A DNA stretch of 15,069 nucleotides from Ruminococcus sp. (GCA_017502425.1 JAFVVB010000071.1:1-15069), one strand, 5' to 3'. Positions 1-8,371 are shown, numbered from the stretch's first letter. Notes: a model not told the origin generated them from the sequence alone. Translations and numbers: made by a program.

Positions 1-291
1 CTCGCTGATTCTGCGAGAATTCCGTATTCAGATTCTGATATTATCACATTCACACCTGTTGATGATGATACAGTAACACTTTCATGGAATGATGATATCG
101 GTATGAGTAAGGTGTGGGTATCATATATTAATGCAGAAGGTAAAGAAGTAGTAATGAAGAGCACTACTACTAATACCGCGACATTAAATCTTTCAAATTA
201 TAAAAACTATACCTATAAACTCAATGCACTCGATTCATCGGGCAACGTGGGATATATCACTCGTTTTGGTGGCGAAAAATACCACGAATAA
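1..291 (+). CDS. C-terminal fragment of an Ig/fibronectin-like extracellular protein (5' truncated)
   Basis: The frame is open from base 1 to the TAA at 289-291, so this is the last 96 residues of a longer protein; the internal ATG at 103 has no convincing ribosome binding site and is not the start. The peptide alternates short hydrophobic beta-strand patterns (TVTLSW, KVWVSYI, TATLNL, YTYKLNALDSSGNVGY). The segment ending in AxDSSGNVG looks like the last strands of a bacterial Ig-like or fibronectin type III domain, a fold usual in secreted or cell-surface proteins. No LPXTG sorting signal, transmembrane tail or cell-wall-binding repeat is visible before the stop, so any anchor must lie upstream of the window. 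A terminator follows directly. The domain assignment is inferred from pattern; the function of the whole protein cannot be told. Confidence 0.6.
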   Translation, partial: LADSARIPYSDSDIITFTPVDDDTVTLSWNDDIGMSKVWVSYINAEGKEVVMKSTTTNTATLNLSNYKNYTYKLNALDSSGNVGYITRFGGEKYHE

Positions 292-313
292 ATTAAATAG
301 CTCTACTATTAAT

Positions 314-350
314 AAAAGCGACGCATTTTTGCGTCGCTTTTTTATTTTTT
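314..350 (+). terminator. Rho-independent terminator of the truncated surface-protein gene
   Basis: An 11-bp perfect stem, AAAAGCGACGC (314-324) with GCGTCGCTTTT (331-341), has a 6-nt loop and runs into a T-rich tail to 350. It lies 22 bases after the stop codon of the truncated gene and separates it from the ABC transporter operon. Confidence 0.92.
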
Positions 351-433
351 AAGGGCACATCGACTTTATGGTATAAAATAGAACAAATATCTTTTTCAAA
401 GCTTTTATAAACTAAGTATTTTTGCTCTAAAAG

Positions 434-466
434 GTGACAAAATAATAGCAGCGTTTCCTATATATT
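434..466 (+). promoter_or_regulatory. Tentative promoter of the sugar ABC transporter operon
   Basis: The 346-514 spacer holds no gene. The best promoter-like match is GTGACA (434-439) with TATATA (459-464), but the 19-base spacer is long. A second possibility is an extended -10, TGGTATAAA, at 369-377 without a good -35. Neither is near consensus, which would suit a regulated promoter. A small inverted repeat, ACGG-N5-CCGT (474-486), lies between the tentative promoter and the ribosome binding site AAGGAG (501-506). I could not find a convincing catabolite-responsive element. Confidence 0.25.
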
Positions 467-514
467 AAAATAAACGGTTTGTCCGTAGAATTTTAAAAAG
501 AAGGAGACATTAAA

Positions 515-1852
515 ATGCAAAAAACAAAAAGGATAATATCCGTGTGCCTTGTGCTGTGTATGGTGTGTCTGATGTGTGTCGGTTGTTCAAGCGACGATTC
601 AAACGCCTCTGGTGCAAGTGTTGCAAAGGTGTATTATCTGAATTTCAAACCCGAACAGGCACAGGACTGGGAGAAGTTAGCGTCTGTGTATACCGATGAA
701 ACGGGAGTAGAGGTTACGGTGGTGACTGCGGCGTCCGATACGTATGAATCAACGCTGAAGTCAGAAATAGCAAAAACCGACGCTCCGACGCTGTTTCAGG
801 TCAATGGTCCCGTCGGACTTCAAACGTGGAAGGACTACTGCTATGACCTGAGTAAAACCTCGCTGTACACAAAGCTGAAAAGTGACGATTTTGCGCTCAA
901 AGGCGAAAATGATGAGGTGCTCGCTATCGCGTATGTAATTGAGACATACGGTATTATCTATAATAAAAAACTGCTCGAAGATTATATCAACACCGAGGGT
1001 GCTGTGATAAAATCCGCAAACGAGATTAACAATTTCGATACTTTGAAAGCAGTAGCCGAGGATATCCAGAGCAAAAAAGAAGAACTTGGTATTGAAGGTG
1101 CGTTTACTTCAGCAGGCATGGACTCAAGCTCTGACTGGAGATTTAAAACACACCTTGCTAATCTTCCTGTATACTACGAATACTTAGACGAAAAAGTAGA
1201 GAAGAGTGAAGCTATAAAAGGTACTTATCTTGAGAATTATAAGAACATCTGGGATTTGTATATAAATAATTCAACCGTCGAGCCTTCAATGCTTTCATCA
1301 AAAACAGGCGACGATGCTTCGTCGGAATTTGCGCTGGGAGAAGCGGTGTTCTATCAGAATGGTACCTGGGCATATAACGACATAACAGGCTACGAGGTAG
1401 CTGACGAGGATATCGGAATTCTTCCTATTTACATCGGTGTCGAAAACGAAGAACAGCAGGGACTGTGTACAGGTAGTGAAAACTACTGGTGCATAAATAA
1501 AAACGCATCGAAAGAGGATATCGAAGCTACTATAAAATTCCTTGATTGGGTTATAACTTCAGAAGAAGGCAAAAAAGCTCTTTCTCAGGATATGGGCTTT
1601 GTGACTCCGTTTTCTACCTTTACTGACGAATATGTAGCAGATAATCCGCTTTTAAAAGCAGCTAACGAGTATATAGCTCAGGGCAAAAAGCCAGTTGCGT
1701 GGACATTCACTACCATGCCTAGTGAGCAGTGGAAAGATGGTGTCGGCTCGGCACTTTTGGAATATGCTCAGGGTACTAAAGAATGGAGCGCAGTAGAAGA
1801 CGCGTTCATCGGAGGTTGGGCTACCGAGTATAAAGCCGCAAATTCAGAATAA
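515..1852 (+). CDS. Extracellular sugar-binding lipoprotein of a CUT1 ABC importer
   Basis: A 445-aa solute-binding protein that would capture a sugar or oligosaccharide outside the membrane and deliver it to the two permeases encoded next. The N-terminus is a lipoprotein signal: MQKTKR, a hydrophobic stretch, then CVGC with Cys24 as the likely lipidated residue, followed by a Ser/Asp-rich linker. The -3 position is Cys rather than Leu, so the lipobox is slightly atypical. Family 1 binding-protein traits include the QVNGP segment after the first lobe, GEAVFYQNGTWAYND, and a C-terminal stretch with NASKEDIEATIKFLDW and SEEGKKAL. Length is normal for the family. AAGGAG at 501-506, eight bases upstream, fixes the start. 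The ligand cannot be read from sequence. Class assignment is firm. Confidence 0.9.
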   Translation: MQKTKRIISVCLVLCMVCLMCVGCSSDDSNASGASVAKVYYLNFKPEQAQDWEKLASVYTDETGVEVTVVTAASDTYESTLKSEIAKTDAPTLFQVNGPVGLQTWKDYCYDLSKTSLYTKLKSDDFALKGENDEVLAIAYVIETYGIIYNKKLLEDYINTEGAVIKSANEINNFDTLKAVAEDIQSKKEELGIEGAFTSAGMDSSSDWRFKTHLANLPVYYEYLDEKVEKSEAIKGTYLENYKNIWDLYINNSTVEPSMLSSKTGDDASSEFALGEAVFYQNGTWAYNDITGYEVADEDIGILPIYIGVENEEQQGLCTGSENYWCINKNASKEDIEATIKFLDWVITSEEGKKALSQDMGFVTPFSTFTDEYVADNPLLKAANEYIAQGKKPVAWTFTTMPSEQWKDGVGSALLEYAQGTKEWSAVEDAFIGGWATEYKAANSE

Positions 1853-1870
1853 ATTCAAAGGAGATATAAA

Positions 1871-2713
1871 ATGAACCGTAGTGTCAGAAAATACTTTTCG
1901 ATTTTTTTATTGCCGACCTTTCTGGCGTTTATATTAGGGTTTGTGATTCCGTTTATTACGGGACTATACCTGTCGTTTTGTAAGTTCACGACAGTAAGAG
2001 ACGCAAAATTCATTGGATTAAGCAACTATATCAAAATGTTTTCTGACAATACTTTTTTACATTCATTATGGTACACTTCGCTTTTTACGGTGTTTGCAGT
2101 AGTCACAATAAACGTCATTGCTTTTTCAATCGCTCTACTGCTGACCAGAAATATCAAAGGCACTAATATTTTCAGAACAGTGTTTTTTATGCCTAACTTA
2201 ATCGGTGGTATAGTGCTCGGATATATATGGCAGCTGATATTCAACGGTATTTTACTGTATTTTGATAAAACTCTGACTTTTTCTGCATCGTATGGATTTT
2301 TCGGCTTACTGATACTGCTTAACTGGCAACAGATAGGCTATATGATGATTATATACATTGCAGGCATCAGTAATATCCCACCAGACGTCATAGAAGCGGC
2401 GAAAATCGACGGAGCTACGAATTTCCAGATACTTAAGAAAGTCACTATTCCTATGGTTATGCCGTCCGTAACCATCAGCGTATTTTTGACTCTCACTAAT
2501 TCGTTCAAGCTCTTTGACCAGAACTTAGCGCTGACAGCAGGAGAGCCGTCGGGAAAATCCGAGATGCTCGCATTAAATATATATAATACATTTTACGGCA
2601 GAGCGGGATTTGAAGGAGTAGGTCAGGCAAAAGCGGTCATATTCTTTATTATTGTAGCTTTAGTTGCATTACTTCAGCTTTATTTTACGAGAAGAAAAGA
2701 GGTGCAGGCATAA
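1871..2713 (+). CDS. CUT1 sugar ABC transporter permease, MalF/UgpA type
   Basis: A 280-aa inner-membrane permease, one half of the channel of the sugar importer. The protein is very hydrophobic, with about six membrane segments starting near residue 12. It carries the permease EAA loop around residues 171-195 (EAAKIDGAT at 175-183, followed by TIPMVMPS), which docks to the ATPase. Such permeases work as a heterodimer with the protein encoded immediately downstream. AAAGGAG at 1857-1863, 18 bases after the binding-protein stop, gives the start. Its stop overlaps the next ATG by one base (TAATG), implying translational coupling. MalF-type N-terminal extensions are absent, as in most Gram-positive CUT1 systems. 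Confidence 0.92.
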   Translation: MNRSVRKYFSIFLLPTFLAFILGFVIPFITGLYLSFCKFTTVRDAKFIGLSNYIKMFSDNTFLHSLWYTSLFTVFAVVTINVIAFSIALLLTRNIKGTNIFRTVFFMPNLIGGIVLGYIWQLIFNGILLYFDKTLTFSASYGFFGLLILLNWQQIGYMMIIYIAGISNIPPDVIEAAKIDGATNFQILKKVTIPMVMPSVTISVFLTLTNSFKLFDQNLALTAGEPSGKSEMLALNIYNTFYGRAGFEGVGQAKAVIFFIIVALVALLQLYFTRRKEVQA

Positions 2714-3549
2714 TGAGTGAGAAACGCCATAAGGGACGATTCCTGACTATATTTTTTTCTGTTATTTGTGTGCTTTATGTTTTGCCCATAGTAGTTATAT
2801 TAATCAATTCGTTCAAGAAAAAGGCGTATATCAGCAAAGACCCGTTTTCTATACCTTCCGAAAAAACCTTCATAGGGTTTGAAAACTATGTAAATGGTAT
2901 AGAGAAAACCCAGTTTTTAAGCTCGCTTTTCTGGTCGGTGTTTATCACGGTGGGTTCGGTAGTACTCATTATACTGTGTACCTCAATGTGTGCGTGGTAT
3001 ATAGTACGCTCTGACTCAAAATTTTGTAGAGTGCTATACTATGTGTTTGTGTTTTCGATGATTGTGCCGTTTCAGATGGTGATGTTCACTCTATCTAAAA
3101 CCGCCGATACGCTGTCGCTGTCCACTCCGTGGGGAATAATTTTAGTTTACCTCGGATTTGGTGCGGGGCTTGCGGTGTTTATGTTCTCGGGCTTTGTGAA
3201 ATCGGTGCCCGTAGAAATAGAAGAAGCCGCTATGATAGACGGATGTTCACCGATAAAAACCTACTTCAGCATAGTTTTTCCTATTTTAAAACCCACCTGT
3301 ATTTCAGTAGCAATACTCGAAACGATGTGGATATTCAACGACTACCTGCTACCGTATCTGGTGCTCGATATAAGAAAGTATAAAACCGTTCCGATAGCTA
3401 TCCAGTATCTGAAAGGAGGTTACGGCTCGATAGATATGGGAGCGATGATGGCGATGCTGGTGCTGTCGATTATCCCTATAATAATATTTTATCTAAGCCT
3501 GCAGAAATACATCATAAAAGGAGTAGCGGCAGGCGCTGTAAAAGGCTAG
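2713..3549 (+). CDS. CUT1 sugar ABC transporter permease, MalG/UgpE type
   Basis: A 278-aa second permease of the importer. A basic N-terminus (SEKRHKGR) precedes the first membrane helix, and about six helices follow. The EAA loop is EEAAMIDGCSPIKTYF (starting at residue 170), followed by FPILKP. The C-terminus, QKYIIKGVAAGAVKG, matches the usual end of MalG-type permeases, which typically finish with KGxxxGAVKG. Translation starts on the base that ends the previous gene. No ATP-binding gene follows; a terminator comes directly after the stop. CUT1 importers in Gram-positive bacteria commonly use a shared ATPase of the MsmX/MsiK type encoded elsewhere, which is the likely situation here. Confidence 0.93.
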   Translation: MSEKRHKGRFLTIFFSVICVLYVLPIVVILINSFKKKAYISKDPFSIPSEKTFIGFENYVNGIEKTQFLSSLFWSVFITVGSVVLIILCTSMCAWYIVRSDSKFCRVLYYVFVFSMIVPFQMVMFTLSKTADTLSLSTPWGIILVYLGFGAGLAVFMFSGFVKSVPVEIEEAAMIDGCSPIKTYFSIVFPILKPTCISVAILETMWIFNDYLLPYLVLDIRKYKTVPIAIQYLKGGYGSIDMGAMMAMLVLSIIPIIIFYLSLQKYIIKGVAAGAVKG

Positions 3550-3574
3550 TTTTTAATATAGTAAAGTTAATAGT

Positions 3575-3607
3575 AAAAGACAGCGGTTATGTATCGCTGT
3601 CTTTTTT
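3575..3607 (+). terminator. Rho-independent terminator of the ABC transporter operon
   Basis: AAAAGACAGCG (3575-3585) pairs perfectly with CGCTGTCTTTT (3595-3605) around a 9-nt loop and continues into a T run. It begins 26 bases after the second permease stop. Confidence 0.92.
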
Positions 3608-3660
3608 ACTGTAATCATATAAAAAAAGCTGATAACACAGGGAGATTTAAGTCGCAACTG

Positions 3661-3689
3661 TTGACAAAACCGCTTTGATGTGCTAGAAT
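3661..3689 (+). promoter_or_regulatory. Sigma-A-type promoter of the rimP-nusA-infB operon
   Basis: TTGACA (3661-3666) is a perfect -35, followed by a 17-base spacer and the -10 TAGAAT (3684-3689). The -10 is extended by TG at 3681-3682. Transcription would start near 3696, giving a leader of about 70 nt before rimP. This is the best promoter match in the window, as expected for a highly expressed translation operon. Confidence 0.9.
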
Positions 3690-3714
3690 GCATTACAGTT
3701 GAATATGTTAGTAA

Positions 3715-3750
3715 AAGAGAGTGGGTCTTGACGGACCTGCTCTTTTGTAT
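3715..3750 (+). promoter_or_regulatory. rimP leader hairpin, possible NusA-responsive attenuator
   Basis: Bases 3715-3727 can pair with 3734-3746 as an uninterrupted 13-bp stem with three G-U wobbles, closed by a 6-nt loop (TTGACG). The 3' arm ends in CTCTTTT, followed by the interrupted T-rich stretch GTATTGTTTG. It resembles a weak intrinsic terminator between the promoter and the rimP ribosome binding site (GAGGTGA, 3756-3762). In Bacillus subtilis, NusA is known to repress its own operon through a weak NusA-dependent terminator in the rimP leader. Assigning that role here is inference from position and shape. Confidence 0.65.
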
Positions 3751-3766
3751 TGTTTGAGGTGATTTT

Positions 3767-4252
3767 ATGGCTAAAAACAAAAAAAGTGGCACAGCTTCTG
3801 CTGTGTGGGAACTTGCTCAGCCGATAGTCGAAGGCTTCGGACTGAAATTATGGGACGTCAGATATGTAAAAGAAGGCGCCCAGTGGTTTTTGAGGGTTTT
3901 CATCGATAAGGAAGACGGTTTAGTTGATATTACTGACTGCGAGAATGTTTCTCGTGCTATCGATAAACCGCTCGATGAGCTTGACCCTATTACTGACAAT
4001 TATATTTTAGAAGTCAGCTCTCCGGGTATTGAGCGTGAGTTGATACTCGACAGCCACTTTGAGCAGTATATAGGTGCCGATATCATGGTGAAGATGATTC
4101 GTCCTATCGAGGGTATTGGTAAAGAGTTTAAAGGAGTGCTCAAAGACTATAATAACGGTGAGGTTACTATCACCGACCACAGCGGGGAAAATGAAATCGT
4201 TATAGCTAAGAAAGACACTGCTTTCATTAAGCTTGATGATTTTGATATATAA
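3767..4252 (+). CDS. rimP: Ribosome maturation factor RimP
   Basis: A 161-aa cytoplasmic protein that assists assembly of the 30S subunit. The N-terminal alpha/beta domain carries the family pattern GFGLKLWDVRYVKEGAQWFLRVFID and then DITDCENVSRAIDKPLDE. Next comes the very conserved NYILEVSSPGIERELI block near residue 81. The C-terminal half is the small SH3-like domain (residues about 97-161; EFKGVLKDYNNGEVTI). Length is typical. GAGGTGA four bases upstream sets the start. It is the first gene of the operon, directly behind the leader hairpin, the conserved position in Firmicutes. The older B. subtilis name is ylxS. Confidence 0.96.
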   Translation: MAKNKKSGTASAVWELAQPIVEGFGLKLWDVRYVKEGAQWFLRVFIDKEDGLVDITDCENVSRAIDKPLDELDPITDNYILEVSSPGIERELILDSHFEQYIGADIMVKMIRPIEGIGKEFKGVLKDYNNGEVTITDHSGENEIVIAKKDTAFIKLDDFDI

Positions 4253-4296
4253 GGGTTTAATTACACATCATATACAGAAAGGAAGATTATCAAAAA

Positions 4297-5376
4297 ATGG
4301 CTAGCAACAAAGAACTATTTTTAGCATTACAGCTTCTGGAAAAAGAAAAGGGCATTCCGGTTGAGTACATGATATCCCAGATTAAGAGGGCTATCGTTTC
4401 AGCGTGTAAGAATCTCTACGGCGGAAACGAGAACGTGGACATCAAAATGGACCCTGAGAAGAACGCTTTCGGCGTTAAGCTCATCAAAACCGTAGTAGAA
4501 GAGGTTGAAGATGAGAACTTTGAGATTGCACTCGAAGACGCTAAACTCATCTCTAAGCGTGCCGCAGTAGGTAAAGAGCTCGGTATTCCGCTCGAGCCTA
4601 AGAAATTCGGCCGTATCGCTGTGCAGACAGCTCGTTCAGTTATCCGTCAGGGTATCCGTGACGGCGAAAAAGGTCAGATGCTCGTTGAGTTCCAGTCCAA
4701 GCAGCAGGAAATCGCTACTGCTACTGTTGAGCGTGTTGACCCTGTTACAGGAAACGCTACTATCCGCTTCGGTAAAGCAGAGGCTGTTTTACCAAAGAGC
4801 GAGCAGATTGGCGACGAGGTTTTAAGAGAAGGCGACTCAGTTAAAATTTACGTCGCAGGTGTCAAAGAAGGAGACCGTGGTCCACGTGCTATCATCTCCC
4901 GTACACACCCTGAATTTGTTAAGAGATTATTTGAAAAAGAAGTTCCTGAGATTTTTGACGGAATCGTTGAGATTAAGTCCGTATCCAGAGAAGCAGGCTC
5001 ACGTACTAAGATGGCTGTGTATTCCGAGGATGCTGAGGTTGATGCAGTAGGTGCATGTATCGGTACTAAAGGTGCCAGAGTCGGCGCTATCGTTGACGAG
5101 CTCGGTGGAGAGAAAATCGATATCGTGCTTTATAACGATGATCCTGTACAGTACGTTTCTGCTGCTCTTTCACCAGCTTCAGTAGTAGGTGTTGAGATTT
5201 TAGATATGGAAGCTAAAAGCTGTAAAGCTACTGTTCCTGATTCTCAGCTCTCACTCGCTATCGGTAATAAAGGTCAGAACGTACGCCTTGCTGCTAAACT
5301 CACCGGTTGGAAAATAGACATCCGTCCGGAGTCAGGTTTCTGGGGCGAAGATACACAGGACGAATCAGAAGAGTAA
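4297..5376 (+). CDS. nusA: Transcription termination/antitermination factor NusA
   Basis: A 359-aa RNA polymerase-associated factor that promotes pausing and hairpin-dependent termination. Domain order: an N-terminal polymerase-binding domain (about 1-125), an S1 RNA-binding domain (about 130-200; GQMLVEFQSKQQEIATATVE begins it), then KH1 with the GxxG loop IGTKG at 255-259 and KH2 with IGNKGQN at 322-328. It ends with an acidic tail soon after KH2 and lacks the C-terminal acidic repeats of the E. coli protein, as usual in Firmicutes. AAAGGAAG lies upstream of the ATG. Heavy use of CGT for arginine and GCT for alanine suggests high expression. It may control its own operon through the hairpin before rimP. 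Confidence 0.97.
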   Translation: MASNKELFLALQLLEKEKGIPVEYMISQIKRAIVSACKNLYGGNENVDIKMDPEKNAFGVKLIKTVVEEVEDENFEIALEDAKLISKRAAVGKELGIPLEPKKFGRIAVQTARSVIRQGIRDGEKGQMLVEFQSKQQEIATATVERVDPVTGNATIRFGKAEAVLPKSEQIGDEVLREGDSVKIYVAGVKEGDRGPRAIISRTHPEFVKRLFEKEVPEIFDGIVEIKSVSREAGSRTKMAVYSEDAEVDAVGACIGTKGARVGAIVDELGGEKIDIVLYNDDPVQYVSAALSPASVVGVEILDMEAKSCKATVPDSQLSLAIGNKGQNVRLAAKLTGWKIDIRPESGFWGEDTQDESEE

Positions 5377-5404
5377 TTTTCAGTATAAAAGAAAGGAGAA
5401 AGCT

Positions 5405-5671
5405 ATGTCACCAAAGAAAGTGCCGATGAGAAAATGCACCGGTTGCGGTCAGATGAAGGATAAGCGCGAACTCGTTCGTGTCGTTCGCTCAAAAGAGGGC
5501 GAAATCTCTCTTGACTTAGTCGGCAAAAAGCCGGGCAGAGGTGCGTATATATGTAAAGACGTTGAGTGTTTACAGCTAAGCAGAAAAGCTAAGCGTATTG
5601 AAAGAGCGCTTGATTGTGTCATTTCTCCTGAACTATACGATGAGATGGAAAGGGAAATAGAAAATGAATGA
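5405..5671 (+). CDS. rnpM: RNase P modulator RnpM (YlxR family)
   Basis: An 88-aa protein of the YlxR family (DUF448). It has the family hallmarks: the N-terminal MRKCTGCG with Cys11 and Cys14, the KRELVRVVR strand, and the GRGAYIC block at 44-50, followed by Cys55. Work on B. subtilis YlxR showed binding to the RNase P RNA and modulation of its activity in vitro, hence the name RnpM; the same role here is by family. An AAAGGAG sequence lies upstream of the start. The final 8 bases overlap ylxQ, so the two are probably translationally coupled. Confidence 0.93.
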   Translation: MSPKKVPMRKCTGCGQMKDKRELVRVVRSKEGEISLDLVGKKPGRGAYICKDVECLQLSRKAKRIERALDCVISPELYDEMEREIENE

Positions 5672-5978
5672 CAAGCTTATGTCGATGCTGGGGCTGTGCA
5701 GACGTGCAGGAAAGCTCACTTTGGGAAACGATGCTGTTATTGATTCTATCAACCTGAGAAAATCAAAGCTCGTACTACTTGCTGATGACTGTTCCGAAAA
5801 CACAGCTAAAGCAGTGCTGAGAAAAGCACACCAGAGTAACGTCCATGCTTACGTTATTGCGTACACTAAGGACGATATATCATACGCTGTCGGAAAGTTT
5901 ACGGCAGTACTCAGCATTAACGATAACGGCTTTGCTAAATCCGTAGAAAAACTGATTTGTTCACTAAAGGAGGACTAA
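5664..5978 (+). CDS. ylxQ: L7Ae/L30e-family K-turn RNA-binding protein YlxQ
   Basis: A 104-aa protein of the ribosomal L7Ae/L30e/S12e/Gadd45 family. Recognised by MLGLCRRAGKLTLGNDAV at the N-terminus and the KSKLVLLADDCSENTAK core, typical of the YlxQ branch always found between ylxR and infB. Family members bind kink-turn RNA; B. subtilis YlxQ is reported to do so, but its cellular target is uncertain. It overlaps rnpM by 8 bases. Its last codons contain the infB ribosome binding site AAAGGAGG (5966-5973). Confidence 0.92.
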   Translation: MNDKLMSMLGLCRRAGKLTLGNDAVIDSINLRKSKLVLLADDCSENTAKAVLRKAHQSNVHAYVIAYTKDDISYAVGKFTAVLSINDNGFAKSVEKLICSLKED

Positions 5979-5981
5979 CTC

Positions 5982-8366
5982 ATGGCTATGATGATTAAAT
6001 ATAAAGTCAAAGAAGTTGCAACCGACTTAGACGTTGCTGCTAAAGACGTCATCGCTGTACTCGAAAAGTACTGTGGTGTGTCTAAGAAAACCATGACAGC
6101 TTTGGACGAGAACGAACTCGATGTTATTTTCGATTATTACACTCAGAAAAACGCTGTTGAGAATTTAAATGCGTACTTCGCTGTAAGAGATAAGGCTATC
6201 GAAAAAGCTGAGCAGGAAGTACAGCAGAGAAAAGAAGAAGAAAAACGTAAACGCGAAGAGGCTAAAGATAAATTAAGACCTGAAAGCGCTAAAAAAGCTA
6301 ATAAGCCACAGCCTAAAAAAGCAGAAAAACCTGCTGAAAAGGTTGAGAAACCTGAGAAGGTCGTTGACCTTAATTCAGAGATTAAATCCCGTCGTGGTCA
6401 GGGCAGAGTTATCGATACTTCTGCTGTTGAAATCAACGTTGACAGATACAACGAGAAATATGACCGCATGGCATTTGAAAAGGTTAAAAACGAGAACCAG
6501 ATGTCTTCTAAAAAGCAGAAGATTAACCAGCGTTCACAGCGTAACCGCCGTCAGGGCAAGCGTGAAACTGAGGCAGAGCGATTAAAGCGTATTGCTGAAG
6601 AGCGTAAGGCTAAGCAGATGACTATTGAGATTCCTGAGGAAATCGTGGTATCAGAGCTGGCATTAAGACTCAAGGCAACTGTCGCAGAAGTAGTTAAGAA
6701 AGCTTTCCTCATGGGTACTATGGTTACTCAGAACGATACTATCGATTTTGATACAGCTTCACTTATTGCTATGGAATTCCACGCTAAGGTTGAGAAAGAA
6801 GTGGTTGTTACTATCGAGGAGCGTATTATCGATGACAGTGAGGACGACGATGAGAATCTCTCAGAGCGTGCACCGGTAGTTGTTGTTATGGGTCACGTTG
6901 ACCACGGTAAAACATCACTGCTCGACTGCATTCGTAACGCTCACGTAACTGATACCGAAGCAGGTGGTATCACCCAGCACATCGGTGCGTACAGAGTAAA
7001 CATTAACGACAGAGATATCACTTTCCTTGATACTCCTGGCCACGAGGCGTTTACTACTATGCGTGCACGTGGTGCTCAGGCTACTGATATCGCTATCTTA
7101 GTAGTTGCTGCTGATGACGGTATTATGCCTCAGACAGTAGAAGCTATCAACCACGCTAAAGCAGCAGGTGTATCTATCATCGTTGCTATCAATAAAATGG
7201 ATAAAGTCGGCGCTAATCCGGAGCAGATTAAACAGCAGCTCACTGAGTACGAGCTCATTCCTGAGGAATGGGGCGGTGATACACCTATCGTGCCTGTATC
7301 TGCTAAGACTCAGATGGGTATCGATGACCTTTTAGAAATGGTACTGCTCGTAGCCGATATGAAAGAGCTCAAAGCTAACCCTGACAGAGCTGGTAAAGGT
7401 ATTGTTATCGAAGCAAGACTTGATAAAGGTAGAGGCCCTATCGCTACTATCCTCGTTCAGAACGGTACTCTCCGCCAGGGTGACACCGTAGTCGCAGGTA
7501 CTACCGTAGGTCACGTAAGAGCCATGCTCAACGATAAAGGTAAGAAAGTTAAAGAGGCAGGTCCATCAGTTCCTGTTGAAATCACAGGTCTTTCAGATGT
7601 TCCTACCGGCGGTGATATTTTCAACGTTGTATCAGATGAGCGTCTTGCAAGAGAGCTGGTTGAGCAGAGAAAGACTGCACTAAAAGAAGAGCAGTTCAAC
7701 GCTATGACTAAGGTTACTCTCGATAACCTCTTCGACCAGATGAAGCAGGGCGAAGTGAAAGAGCTTAAAATCATCGTTAAGGCTGACGTACAGGGTTCAG
7801 TAGAAGCTGTAAGACAGTCACTCGAGAAACTCTCTAACGACGAAGTAAGAGTTCATATTATCCACGGTGCAGTTGGTGCTGTTAACGAGAGCGACGTTAC
7901 ACTTGCAAGTGCATCTAACGCTATCATCGTAGGATTTAACGTACGTCCTGATGCTACTGCTCAACTTACAGCAGAGCGTGAAGGCGTAGATATGCGTATG
8001 TATCGTATCATTTACGATTGCATCGAGGAAATCGAGTCTGCTATGAAGGGTATGCTCGCTCCTAAAACAAGAGAAGTTATCCTCGGTACAGCAGAAGTCA
8101 GAAACATCATTCGTATCAAATCAGTCGGTAATATCGCAGGTTCATATATCAAGAGCGGTAAAATCCAGCGTGGTGCTGGCGTACGTGTTGTACGTGATGG
8201 TATCATCATTGCTGACGACACTATCGGTTCATTACAGCGTTTTAAAGACTCAGTAAAAGAAGTTGCTGAGGGTTATGAATGCGGTATCGGCTTAGAGAAA
8301 TATTCAGATATTAAAGAAGGCGATATCTTCGAGGTGTTCACTATCGAAGAGTATCGTGAGGACTAA
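5982..8366 (+). CDS. infB: Translation initiation factor IF-2
   Basis: A 794-aa GTPase that positions initiator fMet-tRNA on the 30S subunit and promotes subunit joining. An N-terminal IF2_N module (about 1-50) is followed by a Lys/Glu-rich, poorly conserved linker (about 65-205). A second IF2_N module (about 213-265) precedes the GTPase. GTP-binding motifs: G1 GHVDHGKT at 304-311, G3 DTPGH at 350-354, G4 NKMD at 404-407, G5 SAK at 440-442. Domains II, III (VKADVQGSVEA) and the C-terminal tRNA-binding domain complete the protein. The start follows AAAGGAGG by eight bases and lies three bases after ylxQ. Length is intermediate for Firmicutes. No clear internal start for a shorter isoform was identified. 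Confidence 0.97.
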   Translation: MAMMIKYKVKEVATDLDVAAKDVIAVLEKYCGVSKKTMTALDENELDVIFDYYTQKNAVENLNAYFAVRDKAIEKAEQEVQQRKEEEKRKREEAKDKLRPESAKKANKPQPKKAEKPAEKVEKPEKVVDLNSEIKSRRGQGRVIDTSAVEINVDRYNEKYDRMAFEKVKNENQMSSKKQKINQRSQRNRRQGKRETEAERLKRIAEERKAKQMTIEIPEEIVVSELALRLKATVAEVVKKAFLMGTMVTQNDTIDFDTASLIAMEFHAKVEKEVVVTIEERIIDDSEDDDENLSERAPVVVVMGHVDHGKTSLLDCIRNAHVTDTEAGGITQHIGAYRVNINDRDITFLDTPGHEAFTTMRARGAQATDIAILVVAADDGIMPQTVEAINHAKAAGVSIIVAINKMDKVGANPEQIKQQLTEYELIPEEWGGDTPIVPVSAKTQMGIDDLLEMVLLVADMKELKANPDRAGKGIVIEARLDKGRGPIATILVQNGTLRQGDTVVAGTTVGHVRAMLNDKGKKVKEAGPSVPVEITGLSDVPTGGDIFNVVSDERLARELVEQRKTALKEEQFNAMTKVTLDNLFDQMKQGEVKELKIIVKADVQGSVEAVRQSLEKLSNDEVRVHIIHGAVGAVNESDVTLASASNAIIVGFNVRPDATAQLTAEREGVDMRMYRIIYDCIEEIESAMKGMLAPKTREVILGTAEVRNIIRIKSVGNIAGSYIKSGKIQRGAGVRVVRDGIIIADDTIGSLQRFKDSVKEVAEGYECGIGLEKYSDIKEGDIFEVFTIEEYRED

Positions 8367-8371
8367 AAGTT

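Noticed and set aside
454..490. A catabolite-responsive element or LacI-type operator before the sugar-binding protein gene
   Set aside because: The only dyad is a 4-bp ACGG/CCGT pair, and no stretch fits the catabolite-element consensus well enough.
3553..3792. A 79-codon minus-strand open frame over the rimP promoter and leader
   Set aside because: It covers the ABC-operon terminator, the rimP promoter and leader hairpin, and its peptide is low-complexity without domain features.
5982..8366. Several 60-90 codon minus-strand open frames opposite infB
   Set aside because: They are shadows of a strongly biased coding frame, with no start signals or domain content.
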